From positions 2,108,001 through 2,172,000 of the forward strand of contig NZ_OCNH01000001.1 in assembly GCF_900230225.1 (NCBI RefSeq): a stretch of 64,000 nucleotides of DNA. Direction: 5' to 3'. Below are positions 1 through 8,345 of the stretch, piece by piece. Positions within the stretch are counted from its first letter, which is position 1; every line of letters starts with the position of its first letter. Origin of the DNA: Spirosoma fluviale (GTDB lineage: Bacteria; Bacteroidota; Bacteroidia; Cytophagales; Spirosomataceae). The notes beneath the pieces are model-generated. The model was not told the DNA's origin, did no database searches, and saw only the letters and a list, made by a program, of their open reading frames with translations. The translations under genes were made by a program, and so were the position numbers.

Positions 1-1506
1 GTACCAAAGCCCTTCCAGATAGGCTTTGGCAACCACGGGAGCCGCACCGGCTGCTGCCGCAGTTTCATTCGCCTTCGTAGCCGTTGCCACCAGCGCTGTG
101 GCAATAAAGGGGACCAACCCGCCAAAAACACCGTTGCCAATGTGGTAGGGCAACGACATGGACGTGTACCGAATCCGGGTCGGAAACAGCTCAACCAGGA
201 AGGCGGCTATTGGCCCGTATACCATCGTTACGTACAACACCTGAAGCAACACCAGAAAAATCATCATCATCAAATCTCCCGTCGACATCGTCACCGATTT
301 GACCACATCGGGCTTTGGTTTCTCCACCGACGCATCAGCCAGAACACTTTGCTTCGACACTTCCTTATACGTAGTACCATCGGCGAAGGTTTTGGTCGTC
401 GTGGTCGTGATTAGGGAATCAGCCGTATTTGCAACCAACGCTTTTTTAACGTCTACTTTCGTCTGTTCGGTCAGTTCCTGTTTCGCCTTCAAATCCGTCA
501 GGCTATACATTTTCTCGTAAATTGGGCGGTACGTTAGAATGCCCAGCGCCATACCGGCCAGCATGATTCCTTTGCGACCAATTTTGTCCGAAAGGCCACC
601 AAAAACAACGAAGAACGGCGTAGCAATCAGCAAAGCCACCGCCACGATAATATTGGATTGGACAAACTCAACATTACAGGCTTTCTGGATGAACGACAGC
701 GCATAAAACTGCCCGGTGTACCAGATTACGCCCTGCCCCATGGTAGCGCCGAACAAGGCCAGCAAGACCATTTTCAGGTTCTCACGCTTGCCAAAGCTCT
801 CGGCCAATGGGTTTTTAGACGTTTTCCCTTCTGATTTGAGCTTGGTAAAAACCGGCGACTCCGACATTTTCAGGCGGATGTAAATAGAGACACCCACCAG
901 TAAGGCCGACAAGACAAAGGGAATCCGCCAACCCCATTTGGCAAAATCCTCGACACCCACCAGTTGCCGGGTTGCCACAATCACGCCCAGCGACACGAAT
1001 AGTCCCAATGTGGCTGTTGTCTGAATAAAACTGGTATAGTAACCCCGACGTCCTTTGGGAGCGTATTCGGCTACGTAGGTAGCAGCTCCACCGTATTCAC
1101 CTCCCAGAGCCAGCCCCTGGATCAGGCGCAGTAAAAGGACGAGCAATGGTGCCCAGAAACCGATGGTCTCGTAACCGGGAATCAAGCCGATAAAAAATGT
1201 GGACCCGCCCATCAGCACCAGCGTCACAAGAAACGTATATTTCCGGCCAACGAGGTCGCCTAACCGGCCAAAAACCAACGCTCCGAACGGACGGACAATG
1301 AAACCGGCGGCAAACGTTGCCAGTGTGGACAGCAAGGCGGCTGTTGGGTTATCTTTGGGGAAAAATTGTGTGGACAGAATAGCGGCCAGACTGCCAAAGA
1401 TGTAAAAATCGTACCATTCAATGAGGGTTCCCAGCGAAGAGGCACCAATTACGCTCAGTAATGTTTTGGTACCGGCTACGGATTTGGGGGTTTGTTCTAC
1501 AATCAT
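1..1506 (-). CDS. MFS transporter, metabolite:H+ symporter (MHS) type, C-terminus beyond window
   Basis: The minus-strand frame is open from the ATG at 1506 down to base 1 (502 codons, no stop), so the C-terminus lies outside the window. The N-terminus has the MHS signatures: GTLIEWYDFYIFG in the first membrane segment, then RPFGALVFGRLGDLVGRK, and later LIQGLALGGEYGGAATYVAE. The family moves organic acids, osmolytes or similar metabolites with protons across the inner membrane. About 80 residues rich in Lys, Thr and Asp lie between two membrane segments in the second half (roughly bases 260-520); they look like a large soluble loop that typical MHS proteins lack. The gene starts 48 bases after the porin-like gene, so the two are probably co-transcribed and may handle the same solute. 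Substrate unknown. Confidence 0.88.
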   Translation of the reverse strand, partial: MIVEQTPKSVAGTKTLLSVIGASSLGTLIEWYDFYIFGSLAAILSTQFFPKDNPTAALLSTLATFAAGFIVRPFGALVFGRLGDLVGRKYTFLVTLVLMGGSTFFIGLIPGYETIGFWAPLLVLLLRLIQGLALGGEYGGAATYVAEYAPKGRRGYYTSFIQTTATLGLFVSLGVIVATRQLVGVEDFAKWGWRIPFVLSALLVGVSIYIRLKMSESPVFTKLKSEGKTSKNPLAESFGKRENLKMVLLALFGATMGQGVIWYTGQFYALSFIQKACNVEFVQSNIIVAVALLIATPFFVVFGGLSDKIGRKGIMLAGMALGILTYRPIYEKMYSLTDLKAKQELTEQTKVDVKKALVANTADSLITTTTTKTFADGTTYKEVSKQSVLADASVEKPKPDVVKSVTMSTGDLMMMIFLVLLQVLYVTMVYGPIAAFLVELFPTRIRYTSMSLPYHIGNGVFGGLVPFIATALVATATKANETAAAAGAAPVVAKAYLEGLWY

Positions 1507-1554
1507 TTTTATTGAGGTATTGAGGGTTTGGAATTCACGTACAAAATAGAGTTT

Positions 1555-2922
1555 TTAGAAAGAATATACTGTTGTTAGCAGTAAACGTGTGTTTGTAATC
1601 TGATCGGCTCCGGTAACTTTAGCGTCTGTCGAAGAGGTGCCGTAGCCAGCCGTCGTTAGTTCCAGCTCGGTACCAATACGAAACCGGCCCGAAACAACTT
1701 CCAGCCGGGGTGCCACCCGGAACAAATTATCGATACCGCCCCGTCCGCCAATCCCGATACCGCGTCCATAGGCTGCAACCGCATTAGCGTCGTTTCCGGT
1801 GTTTTTAGAATATCCGACAAAAATGGCCGGGATAACTGTTTTACCATTGCCCATTAATTCAGCCCATATCGATGTAATACCCGTTGGTTTATAGGCAGTT
1901 TCCAGAGCGGGCGTTGTCCCTGTTGCAGCCGTACCATAGGCTAAAAAGCCACCCAGCATCACATGATCGGTCATATTCGAACCTTTAAGGGCTTCGATTT
2001 TTAACGTGGTTGTTCGGCCAATTACCTTTAAATACGCCATAATAGCCGAACTACCCACCGTGGCCTTGCTAACCAGTAAAGAAGTTCCACTACCCGTCGA
2101 AAGTCGAGGCCGAATAACTTTATAATCGAAGGCCAGACCAGCCACCACTCTTTCTTTCTTCAGTTGCAGTTGCGCATGCAGATTGGGTACCGCCGAATTC
2201 CGCATATATTCGGACGAACCGCCATTTATACCGATACTGGTAAAATCGCGTTGCGCGATCAGGGCCAGTATGAGGCTAACATCTTTACTTATGTGCTCAG
2301 TAAGCCGAATTTGCGGACTTCGGTTAAACGGCTGAAAAGGAATGCCGGTATTGAAGTTCACTACCCCCGGAAATACCTCGGGCACAAATAAAGGATGCCA
2401 GAACTGCCCAAACGCCAACTGCCGTTTTGGCCAGTCAAGTTTAGCCCAGGCGTGCCGTAACCGAACCCCGCCCACGGCCGCATCCGACGGCCCAAACCAT
2501 TCCATTTCCAGCAATCCCGACGTTTTGGCCCCAAAGGCATCGGGACCGGTAAACACGGCCCCCAGCCGACTGTTGATGGCTAGCATATTAACGTTCGTAA
2601 CCGCATTGACGTCCTGACCATTTACGTCGAGCTGCTTATCCCGTGGGTACAAATCCACCGAAGCTTCACGCAGGTTAACCGTTTGGCGGGTATCAAACGA
2701 GAAATCGTTTCGTACAAAGCCGGTAAACTTCAGGGTGATGGCCGACGTTTCGGCGGGCTTAATTGTACCAGCCGCCTGCCCGGCGTTAGAGGGTGGTATT
2801 GAATTCAGCGTCGTTACCGGTGTGGTTACAGTCGACACCTGAGGAGCTGTCGACTGCGACCAGGCAACTCCTCCCAGGAGCAGTCCGATACTCGTAAGCG
2901 TAAGCGAATGAGACAGTTTCAT
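1555..2922 (-). CDS. Porin-like outer-membrane beta-barrel protein
   Basis: 455 residues. The start at 2922 gives a clean signal peptide (MKLSHSLTLTSIGLLLGGVA, cleaved after WSQ); the frame is open to 2991 but that extension has no signal character. After a short Thr/Pro-rich linker the protein consists of alternating amphipathic strands and ends in VYSF, the terminal aromatic typical of outer-membrane barrels. A DSFDTRQTVN..R..SVDLYP segment and a conserved central FGQFWHPLF stretch resemble the DcaP/porin-like proteins found beside MFS transporters in Cytophagales. The gene lies directly upstream of the MHS transporter, suggesting an outer- plus inner-membrane uptake pair. The exact family name and substrate are inference. 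Confidence 0.78.
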   Translation of the reverse strand: MKLSHSLTLTSIGLLLGGVAWSQSTAPQVSTVTTPVTTLNSIPPSNAGQAAGTIKPAETSAITLKFTGFVRNDFSFDTRQTVNLREASVDLYPRDKQLDVNGQDVNAVTNVNMLAINSRLGAVFTGPDAFGAKTSGLLEMEWFGPSDAAVGGVRLRHAWAKLDWPKRQLAFGQFWHPLFVPEVFPGVVNFNTGIPFQPFNRSPQIRLTEHISKDVSLILALIAQRDFTSIGINGGSSEYMRNSAVPNLHAQLQLKKERVVAGLAFDYKVIRPRLSTGSGTSLLVSKATVGSSAIMAYLKVIGRTTTLKIEALKGSNMTDHVMLGGFLAYGTAATGTTPALETAYKPTGITSIWAELMGNGKTVIPAIFVGYSKNTGNDANAVAAYGRGIGIGGRGGIDNLFRVAPRLEVVSGRFRIGTELELTTAGYGTSSTDAKVTGADQITNTRLLLTTVYSF

Positions 2923-3119
2923 GAATCTTAGGTAGGGTTTTGAGAAGTCGTTTGACGATTCAAAACACCCACAAAGCGAGCTAACTATCAACTGATTGGC
3001 ATAGATACGGTAAAAAGCTATAGATAGCTTTATTTGGCCCCGTGTCTAGTTATCAGAAGTTTTTTGTCAGAAGAGCGTCATATACCATATTATCTCCCTT
3101 TTTATGCCAGAATGGACGC

Positions 3120-3539
3120 TTATTCTTTGAACCGCTCCCATTTAATGAGCATGAATTTATCGCCCAGTTCGGTTACGATCATACCGGCTCCCTCCGTGTT
3201 TTTCCGGTCTGAATAAAATTCTACTAACTCTCTGTGATTAAGTATTTTATAGGTCGGGTGATAGGTGTTATTCTCGGGAATCTTGATCTGGTATTTTCTG
3301 ACCCAGTTCATGACCGACACATGACTTATGCCCAACAGCCGTTCGATTTCGCGAAAGCTAACCCCTTCAATATAAAGCTGTAAGGCCTTGATTACGTAAT
3401 AGGTACTAATTCCCTTGCCAACTTTACCAACCGTAAAATTGTAACTGCATTTCTTACACCGAAACCGTTGACGCTGGTTAACAATACCATTTCGGACTGC
3501 GTCTACCGCATCACATTTCGGACATTTTAAGGTTGCCAT
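3120..3539 (-). CDS. Orphan InsA-like zinc-ribbon / helix-turn-helix protein
   Basis: 139 residues. The N-terminus carries a zinc ribbon with two CxxC pairs (CPKCDAVDAVRNG, then FRCKKCSYNF), followed by an HTH (YIEGVSFREIERLLGISHVS) of the IS1 InsA type. There is no DDE catalytic domain and no second frame that could supply one, and no terminal inverted repeats are visible. The last 40 residues (NHRELVEFYSDRKNTEGAG onward) form a distinct small segment ending in KWERFKE. It is therefore either a remnant of an IS1-family element or a domesticated DNA-binding protein. It is transcribed away from the nitrite reductase gene, with tandem TAGCA words just upstream of its own start, so a regulatory role is possible but unproven. 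Confidence 0.75.
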   Translation of the reverse strand: MATLKCPKCDAVDAVRNGIVNQRQRFRCKKCSYNFTVGKVGKGISTYYVIKALQLYIEGVSFREIERLLGISHVSVMNWVRKYQIKIPENNTYHPTYKILNHRELVEFYSDRKNTEGAGMIVTELGDKFMLIKWERFKE

Positions 3540-3939
3540 TCTACTATCCTTGTTATCTATACATATTTAGCAAATATATAGCAAATTAGCAGAATGAGTC
3601 ATTTTTTTCTGGAAAAAGTTAAATTCCGTTCTAATCTGATTTACTCTTACTTGCTGCATACACAGCACGCCATCTGCAGTTCCATTTACTTGAGTCCTGC
3701 TTTCATGAGTTTTGCTTTTATGAAACCAGCAGTGAACTGTCTGGGTTAATTTGTAGAGCATCCGTTAGGTGCCATTCTTCATAACCATATCTTATCGACC
3801 ATAACGACAAGTTGGGCAACATCTGAACTAAAAAAGGGGTTTAATCAATTATACTTGCAAACAAGTCAACGCCGGAGCTTGCCGGCGTTTCGTTTTAATA
3901 GATTAGTTGATTAAATCTATAGACTATATACCTTTTCCT
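3540..3939. other. Divergent intergenic region upstream of the nitrite reductase gene
   Basis: About 400 bases separate the InsA-like start from the reductase start. At 3568-3592 the word TAGCA occurs three times, spaced 11 and then 8 bases, in an AT-rich stretch just upstream of the InsA-like gene. Near the reductase lies a nested pair of inverted repeats at 3840-3915. A 64-codon minus-strand frame at 3567-3761 is not convincing. No tRNA or other RNA gene was recognised. Confidence 0.6.
3840..3915 (+). promoter_or_regulatory. Nested inverted repeats in the leader of the reductase gene
   Basis: An inner hairpin has perfect 8-base arms, AACGCCGG (3868-3875) and CCGGCGTT (3882-3889), followed by TCGTTTTAAT, which looks like an intrinsic terminator. 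It is enclosed by an outer perfect 9-base pair of arms, TTTAATCAA (3840-3848) and TTGATTAAA (3907-3915). The structure ends 24 bases before the ATG at 3940 of a nitrogen or sulfur assimilation gene. It could be a leader attenuator or the terminator of an unseen upstream transcript. Confidence 0.45.
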
Positions 3940-6102
3940 ATGTCTATCCTATTGACCGATAACGTAAATCCGGCAGCCAGACGCGACATTCTGGATCTTG
4001 AGCAGAAAATCAGCTCATTCCGTTCGGGCGATATAGCCGACGAAGCCTTCCGTAAGTTCCGCCTGACGCGCGGTGTATACGGCCAGCGACAGCCCGGTGT
4101 GCAGATGATCCGTATTAAATTACCCCACGGACGCATCACATCCGATCAGCTTGTCCGTATTGCCGACTTGTCGGATAAATACGCAACGGGTAACCTCCAC
4201 GCCACCACCCGGCAGGATATACAGTTGCACTTCGTAAAACTGGCCGATTCTCCACAGCTGTGGGCAGAGCTGGAAGATGCCGGTATTACCCTGAAGGAAG
4301 CCTGTGGAAATACCGTTCGTAACGTGACGGGATCGGCTCGCGCCGGGATCGACCCGCTGGAGCCTTTCGATATTACGCCCTACGCCTACCACGTTTTCGA
4401 TTATTTCCTGCGCAACCCAATCTGCCAGGATATGGGTCGTAAGTTCAAGATTTCACTGTCATCGAGTGAAAAAGATTCGGCTTACGGCTATATGCACGAT
4501 GTAGGTCTGGTAGCGCGTATTCAGGATGGCAAACGGGGCTTCAAGGTTATGCTGGGCGGTGGCCTTGGCGCACAGCCTTTCTCCGCCCAAACGGCTTTTG
4601 AATTTCTGGAAGAAGATCGAATTATTCCCTTCATTGAAGGCGTGATTCGGGTTTTTGATCGCTATGGCGAACGGCAGAAACGGCACAAAGCCCGCATGAA
4701 ATACCTCCTCAACGACGTCGGTCTGGAAGAATTGCTTCGCCGGGTGGAGGAAGAAACGCCCGCCCTGAAAAATAAACTGTTTGCAGTCGATAATACTCCG
4801 TTTGTGGTGAGTGAGCAGCATTCCAACCGCCCCGAAGTAAGCGGATACAAACTGGAAACCGAGAACCAGAAACTAAATGCCTGGTTCAAAACCAACGTTT
4901 TTGAGCAGAAACAAGCTGGCTGGTATGCCGTTCAGCTACGGGTGTTGCTCGGTGATATGCATTCCGACACCGCTCGGGCACTGGCGCAGATCGTAAAGCA
5001 ATATGCTGCCGATGATATCCGGGTAACGGTTAACCAGGGCTATCTGCTGCGGTTTATCCGTCCGGAAGACCTCCCCGCCGTGTTCGAAGCACTCGACGCC
5101 CTTGGTCTGGCAGAACCGGGTTTTGATACTACGGCCGACATTACCACCTGCCCTGGTACCGACACCTGTAATCTGGCAATTTCCAGCAGCTACGGAATCA
5201 CGCGGGCTCTGGAACGGATGATGCACGACGAATTTCCGGATCTGGTTTTCAACGATGATATCAAGATCAAGATTTCGGGCTGTATGAATGGCTGCGGTCA
5301 GCACTCGGTTGCGAATATCGGCTACCACGGTTCTTCGTTAAAGAACGGCGCTTATGTATTGCCTGCCCTCCAAGTACTACTGGGTGGTGGTTTCAATGGC
5401 AAAGGCGAAGGATTAATTGCCGATAAAGTCATCAAAATCCCGGCTAAACGCGGTCCGGAGTCACTTCGCTCGCTCTTACGCGATTTCGAAGCCAACGCCT
5501 TCGATGGTGAGTACTACAGCGACTATTACGCCCGGCAGGGTAAAAACTATTTTTACCAGTTGCTTAAGCCCATCGCGGATTTGAAAACACTAGTCGACAG
5601 TGATTACATTGACTGGGATCATACGGAACAGTATGTTACCGAAGTGGGAATCGGCGAATGCGCCAGTGTGCTCATCGACCTGGTAGCTACTACCCTAACC
5701 GAAGCCAGCGAAAAACTGGGCTGGTCGCAGGAAGCCCTTTCGGAAAGTAGCTGGGCCGATGCGTTGTACCATGCGTACAATGTGTTCATCACCGGCGCTC
5801 GGGCCGCGCTTATGAGCCGCGATATTCCGACAAATACCCAGCACGGAATTGTCAGCGATTTTGACAAAACGTTTGCTGCTGGACTGTCGCATGGAAATGG
5901 AGCGGGCTTCCACGAAGCAGAAGGCGACTTCAAATCTCTGGTTTTCAGCATTAACAAGCAGGAACCTTCCGAAGAATTTGCCCGCCGGTTCGTCGCTCAG
6001 GCAGACACATTTTTGCAAGCCGTTCATGTCTACCGCCAAACCCAGATAGAGCAGGAAGGCGCTCCTGAATTGCAGGAATTGTCTCAGGCACAGGATAGTT
6101 AA
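3940..6102 (+). CDS. Siroheme-dependent nitrite/sulfite reductase with C-terminal helical domain
   Basis: 720 residues from the ATG at 3940; a TTG at 3907 in the same frame falls inside a leader repeat and is unlikely. Two ferredoxin-like half domains and two NIR_SIR domains are visible, including GNTVRNVTGSARAG. The siroheme/4Fe-4S ligands are Cys404 and Cys410 (CPGTDTC) and Cys448 and Cys452 (CMNGC). The enzyme carries out six-electron reduction of nitrite to ammonia or sulfite to sulfide in the cytoplasm; sequence alone does not settle which. Residues from about 500 to 720 go beyond the usual NirA/CysI length and form a helical tail with WADALYHAYNVFITGARAAL, which resembles a HEPN-type domain. 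The SUMT gene follows, as expected for siroheme supply. Confidence 0.9.
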   Translation: MSILLTDNVNPAARRDILDLEQKISSFRSGDIADEAFRKFRLTRGVYGQRQPGVQMIRIKLPHGRITSDQLVRIADLSDKYATGNLHATTRQDIQLHFVKLADSPQLWAELEDAGITLKEACGNTVRNVTGSARAGIDPLEPFDITPYAYHVFDYFLRNPICQDMGRKFKISLSSSEKDSAYGYMHDVGLVARIQDGKRGFKVMLGGGLGAQPFSAQTAFEFLEEDRIIPFIEGVIRVFDRYGERQKRHKARMKYLLNDVGLEELLRRVEEETPALKNKLFAVDNTPFVVSEQHSNRPEVSGYKLETENQKLNAWFKTNVFEQKQAGWYAVQLRVLLGDMHSDTARALAQIVKQYAADDIRVTVNQGYLLRFIRPEDLPAVFEALDALGLAEPGFDTTADITTCPGTDTCNLAISSSYGITRALERMMHDEFPDLVFNDDIKIKISGCMNGCGQHSVANIGYHGSSLKNGAYVLPALQVLLGGGFNGKGEGLIADKVIKIPAKRGPESLRSLLRDFEANAFDGEYYSDYYARQGKNYFYQLLKPIADLKTLVDSDYIDWDHTEQYVTEVGIGECASVLIDLVATTLTEASEKLGWSQEALSESSWADALYHAYNVFITGARAALMSRDIPTNTQHGIVSDFDKTFAAGLSHGNGAGFHEAEGDFKSLVFSINKQEPSEEFARRFVAQADTFLQAVHVYRQTQIEQEGAPELQELSQAQDS

Positions 6103-6106
6103 TTTT

Positions 6107-6186
6107 CAATGAGCGAATGAAGAATGAGCGAATAAATTTTGCGACAGCGAATCACTCATTCATTCATTCACTCATTCACTCATTAG
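6107..6186. repeat. Low-complexity foldback element between reductase and SUMT genes
   Basis: The 5' arm (about 6109-6135) is made of repeated ATGAGCGAATGA words with almost no C. The 3' arm (6153-6184) is CACTCATTCATTCATT-like with no G. The arms pair imperfectly with several G:U positions. The element fills nearly the whole gap between two co-directional genes. It shares the GAGTGAATGA vocabulary with the element at 21882-21960. Confidence 0.7.
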
Positions 6187-6189
6187 ATT

Positions 6190-6936
6190 ATGAAACTCAC
6201 TCTCGTCGGAGCCGGACCAGGCGATCCGGACTTAATAACGGTTAAGGGAATCAAGGCATTGCAACAAGCCGATGTGGTTATGTACGATGCTCTGGTCCAC
6301 CCCGATTTGCTGGATTACTGCCGCCCCGACACGCTGAAAGTTTATGTTGGGAAACGGCGGGGTGCTTACTCGTGCATGCAGGAGGATATTAACCCGCTCA
6401 TCGTGCATTATGCCCAGCAATACGGGCATGTGGTGCGGCTGAAAGGTGGCGACTCGTTTGTCTTTGGACGCGGGTTTGAGGAAATTGAATTTGCTCGTCA
6501 GCATGGCATCGAGACGCAGGTAATACCGGGCTTGTCGAGCAGTTATTCGGTACCGGCCGCAGCCAATATCCCACTGACGACGCGGGGTATTTCCGAAAGT
6601 TTCTGGGTGGTAACGGGCACAACGAAAGCTGGTCAACTTTCCAACGATCTTAATCTAGCGGCCCAGTCTACAGCTACCGTCGTTATTTTAATGGGTATGC
6701 ACAAACTGGCTGACATCATGGCTGTTTTTGCGCAACATGGCAGAAGCGAAACGCCCGTCGCCATCATCCAGAATGGCACCCTCCCCGACCAGCAAATGGT
6801 GGTTGGCCGTGTGCAGGATATTATCGAAAAAGTAAACGAGTCGGGCGTCGGTAACCCAGCCATCATTGTCGTTGGCGAAGTAGCGGGGCTTAAATTGTCA
6901 GAAATTCAAACTCTGGAAGCATCCCATAAGGCATAG
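6190..6936 (+). CDS. cobA: Uroporphyrinogen-III C-methyltransferase (SUMT)
   Basis: 248 residues. It methylates uroporphyrinogen III at C2 and C7 with S-adenosylmethionine to give precorrin-2, the precursor of siroheme and of cobalamin. Family motifs are present: N-terminal VGAGPGDPDLITVKG, then YDALVHPDLLDYCR, the RLKGGDSFVFGRGFEEIE loop, VIPGLSSSYSVPAAANIPLT and VVTGT. The length matches stand-alone SUMT without the CysG dehydrogenase/chelatase half. It follows the siroheme-dependent reductase, so it most likely serves siroheme synthesis; dehydrogenation and ferrochelation must be encoded elsewhere. It is followed by a long perfect palindrome that should terminate transcription. Confidence 0.93.
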   Translation: MKLTLVGAGPGDPDLITVKGIKALQQADVVMYDALVHPDLLDYCRPDTLKVYVGKRRGAYSCMQEDINPLIVHYAQQYGHVVRLKGGDSFVFGRGFEEIEFARQHGIETQVIPGLSSSYSVPAAANIPLTTRGISESFWVVTGTTKAGQLSNDLNLAAQSTATVVILMGMHKLADIMAVFAQHGRSETPVAIIQNGTLPDQQMVVGRVQDIIEKVNESGVGNPAIIVVGEVAGLKLSEIQTLEASHKA

Positions 6937-6951
6937 AAGAGTAGCAACTAA

Positions 6952-7010
6952 AGTACCACAAACCAAGACGCCCTTACCAAGTTGGTAAGGGCGTCTTGGT
7001 TTGTGGTACC
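6952..7010. terminator. Perfect 28-bp-arm palindrome, bidirectional terminator
   Basis: Arms 6953-6980 and 6982-7009 are perfectly complementary around a single central base, starting GTACCACAAACCAAGACGCC. The palindrome lies between the convergent SUMT and MTHFR-like genes and starts 16 bases after the SUMT stop. No long U-tract follows on either strand, but the stem is very stable. Confidence 0.75.
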
Positions 7011-7026
7011 CTGACAGCAGAAACAA

Positions 7027-7992
7027 TTAATCTATAAATGTCACTTCACTTTCTTTTGACGGCTTCCTTACACCTTTATCGGTCAACATCTGACTGATTC
7101 GGTGCGCAAGGTCGATAGAAGCTTCAATCTCGGCTTTCCTAATGGCAACACTTTCAATATTAAAGCCAAATGGAATCGAACGCTCAATACAGTAAGTAGT
7201 AAGCGCTTCTGCAATCTCAAGGCACAACCTTACCGATTTTTCGAGAATATCTTCCGATGTTTTCAACTCCTCCTTCAATTCATCCGGCACGTGAATACCC
7301 AGCCATTCCATAAAATGGAGCGTTTTTACTGAGCCACAGGCGGTAATTGTGAAAATGATTGTTGGAGGAGAAATCTGCTGCCGGTTACAACGTAGGTATA
7401 AATCTTCGATAAGCTGTTTGGCGTAGTCAAGATTGAACACACATTGGGAAATGAAGTACGATACTCCGCAGTTCATCTTATCCAGCATTCTGACATCCTC
7501 ATCGTTTAGGGCATTATGTCTTTCAGGAATAGTAACCGCACCAATGACGGACGTGTCCTGGTGTTTGCTCCAGATCTTGTAGGCTTCCTGAAGGCTCGTT
7601 TTAACCGGAAAATCAGGGGCAGGCACGCCGACAAAAACAGGATAGAAGGTGTGCTCATGGAGTTTCTCCAGCCAATCGCTCAACTCCTGAACAGAAAATT
7701 TACCAGCCGGGCGATAGATTATTTTGGGGATGGTTAAGGCCTCCAGATAGCCGGAAGCGAAAACAAGCGGATCAAGCGCTGTGATAAAAGGAAAGGGCCT
7801 TTCTTCTGTAGTTCGGGCTGATTCATCCTGTACATCATATACTACGAGGGCATCAATATCCAGGTTAGTGAGTCGTTCAACGGTTTTTTGGGCAATTTCA
7901 GCAACCCGTTCAGGTTGAGTACTAGCTTTTGGCGGTGTGATGCCATAAAGCATAACGCCTGATGCTGCAGATTTAATCTTCTCTAGAAACAT
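7027..7992 (-). CDS. Methylenetetrahydrofolate reductase-like protein
   Basis: 321 residues with an alpha/beta-barrel pattern like the MTHFR family: YGITPPKAS near the start (compare the family motif E-[IVL]-x-P-P-[KR]), an aspartate-rich strand DALVVYDVQDESAR, and GVSYFISQCVFNLDYAKQLI, matching the G-A-D-x-x-x-T-Q-x-x-F-D region of true MetF. Divergence from MetF is considerable: Ser-Gln replaces the usual Thr-Gln and the N-terminal Glu is replaced by Gly. It may act on another pterin or folate substrate. It stands alone, convergent to SUMT, with a candidate promoter at 8070-8077. The family is fairly secure, the exact reaction is not. Confidence 0.75.
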   Translation of the reverse strand: MFLEKIKSAASGVMLYGITPPKASTQPERVAEIAQKTVERLTNLDIDALVVYDVQDESARTTEERPFPFITALDPLVFASGYLEALTIPKIIYRPAGKFSVQELSDWLEKLHEHTFYPVFVGVPAPDFPVKTSLQEAYKIWSKHQDTSVIGAVTIPERHNALNDEDVRMLDKMNCGVSYFISQCVFNLDYAKQLIEDLYLRCNRQQISPPTIIFTITACGSVKTLHFMEWLGIHVPDELKEELKTSEDILEKSVRLCLEIAEALTTYCIERSIPFGFNIESVAIRKAEIEASIDLAHRISQMLTDKGVRKPSKESEVTFID

Positions 7993-8069
7993 TATCAGAA
8001 TTTGACTTTAGTTGGCTTAGGTCGGCGACAAGTAATGGAAGCGCTCACGACTCTTTTGTTTCCCCAGAA

Positions 8070-8077
8070 CAAAAGTA
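8070..8077 (-). promoter_or_regulatory. Candidate -7 box (TAnnTTTG) for the MTHFR-like gene
   Basis: On the minus strand the sequence reads TACTTTTG, an exact match to the Bacteroidota sigma-A -7 consensus, about 78 bases upstream of the start at 7992. About 20 bases further upstream lies GTTAAG rather than a clear TTG. The remainder of 7993-8266 holds no gene or structure I recognise apart from a weak 7-base hairpin at 8054-8074. Confidence 0.4.
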
Positions 8078-8268
8078 CTTATATACCGAACGTTAACTTA
8101 ACATCTGATCAATTTAAGCGAACGCTTGTTTTGAAAGTTGGCATCAATTGCAAGAAAGACTAGTTACCGGTTAACTACAAATCACTCTGAACCGAATAAG
8201 ACCATCTATTGCCTGTTTATGCCCTGCATACTCATCTTCACCCATCAAAGAAAATAAGCCGAATACAA

Positions 8269-8300
8269 AAAAGCCCTCACCGTTTCCGGCAAGGGCTTTT
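8269..8300 (-). terminator. Rho-independent terminator of dnaK
   Basis: Arms AAAAGCCCT (8269-8277) and AGGGCTTTT (8292-8300) are perfect. On the minus strand the stem is followed by a run of T from the A tract at 8267-8272. It lies about 45 bases after the dnaK stop. Confidence 0.85.
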
Positions 8301-8345
8301 GCAAAATCATATAAATCAATACAATCTGAAAAATCCGGGTTCAGA

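Noticed and set aside
3120..3539. Complete IS1-type insertion sequence
   Set aside because: No catalytic DDE frame, no terminal inverted repeats and no target duplication visible.
3567..3761. 64-codon minus-strand frame upstream of the InsA-like gene
   Set aside because: Composition rich in Cys, Gln and His, no ribosome-binding site, no recognisable pattern; probably chance.
6107..6186. CRISPR-like array from the repeated CATTCACT words
   Set aside because: Words are 4-8 bases, without spacers of regular length and without cas genes.
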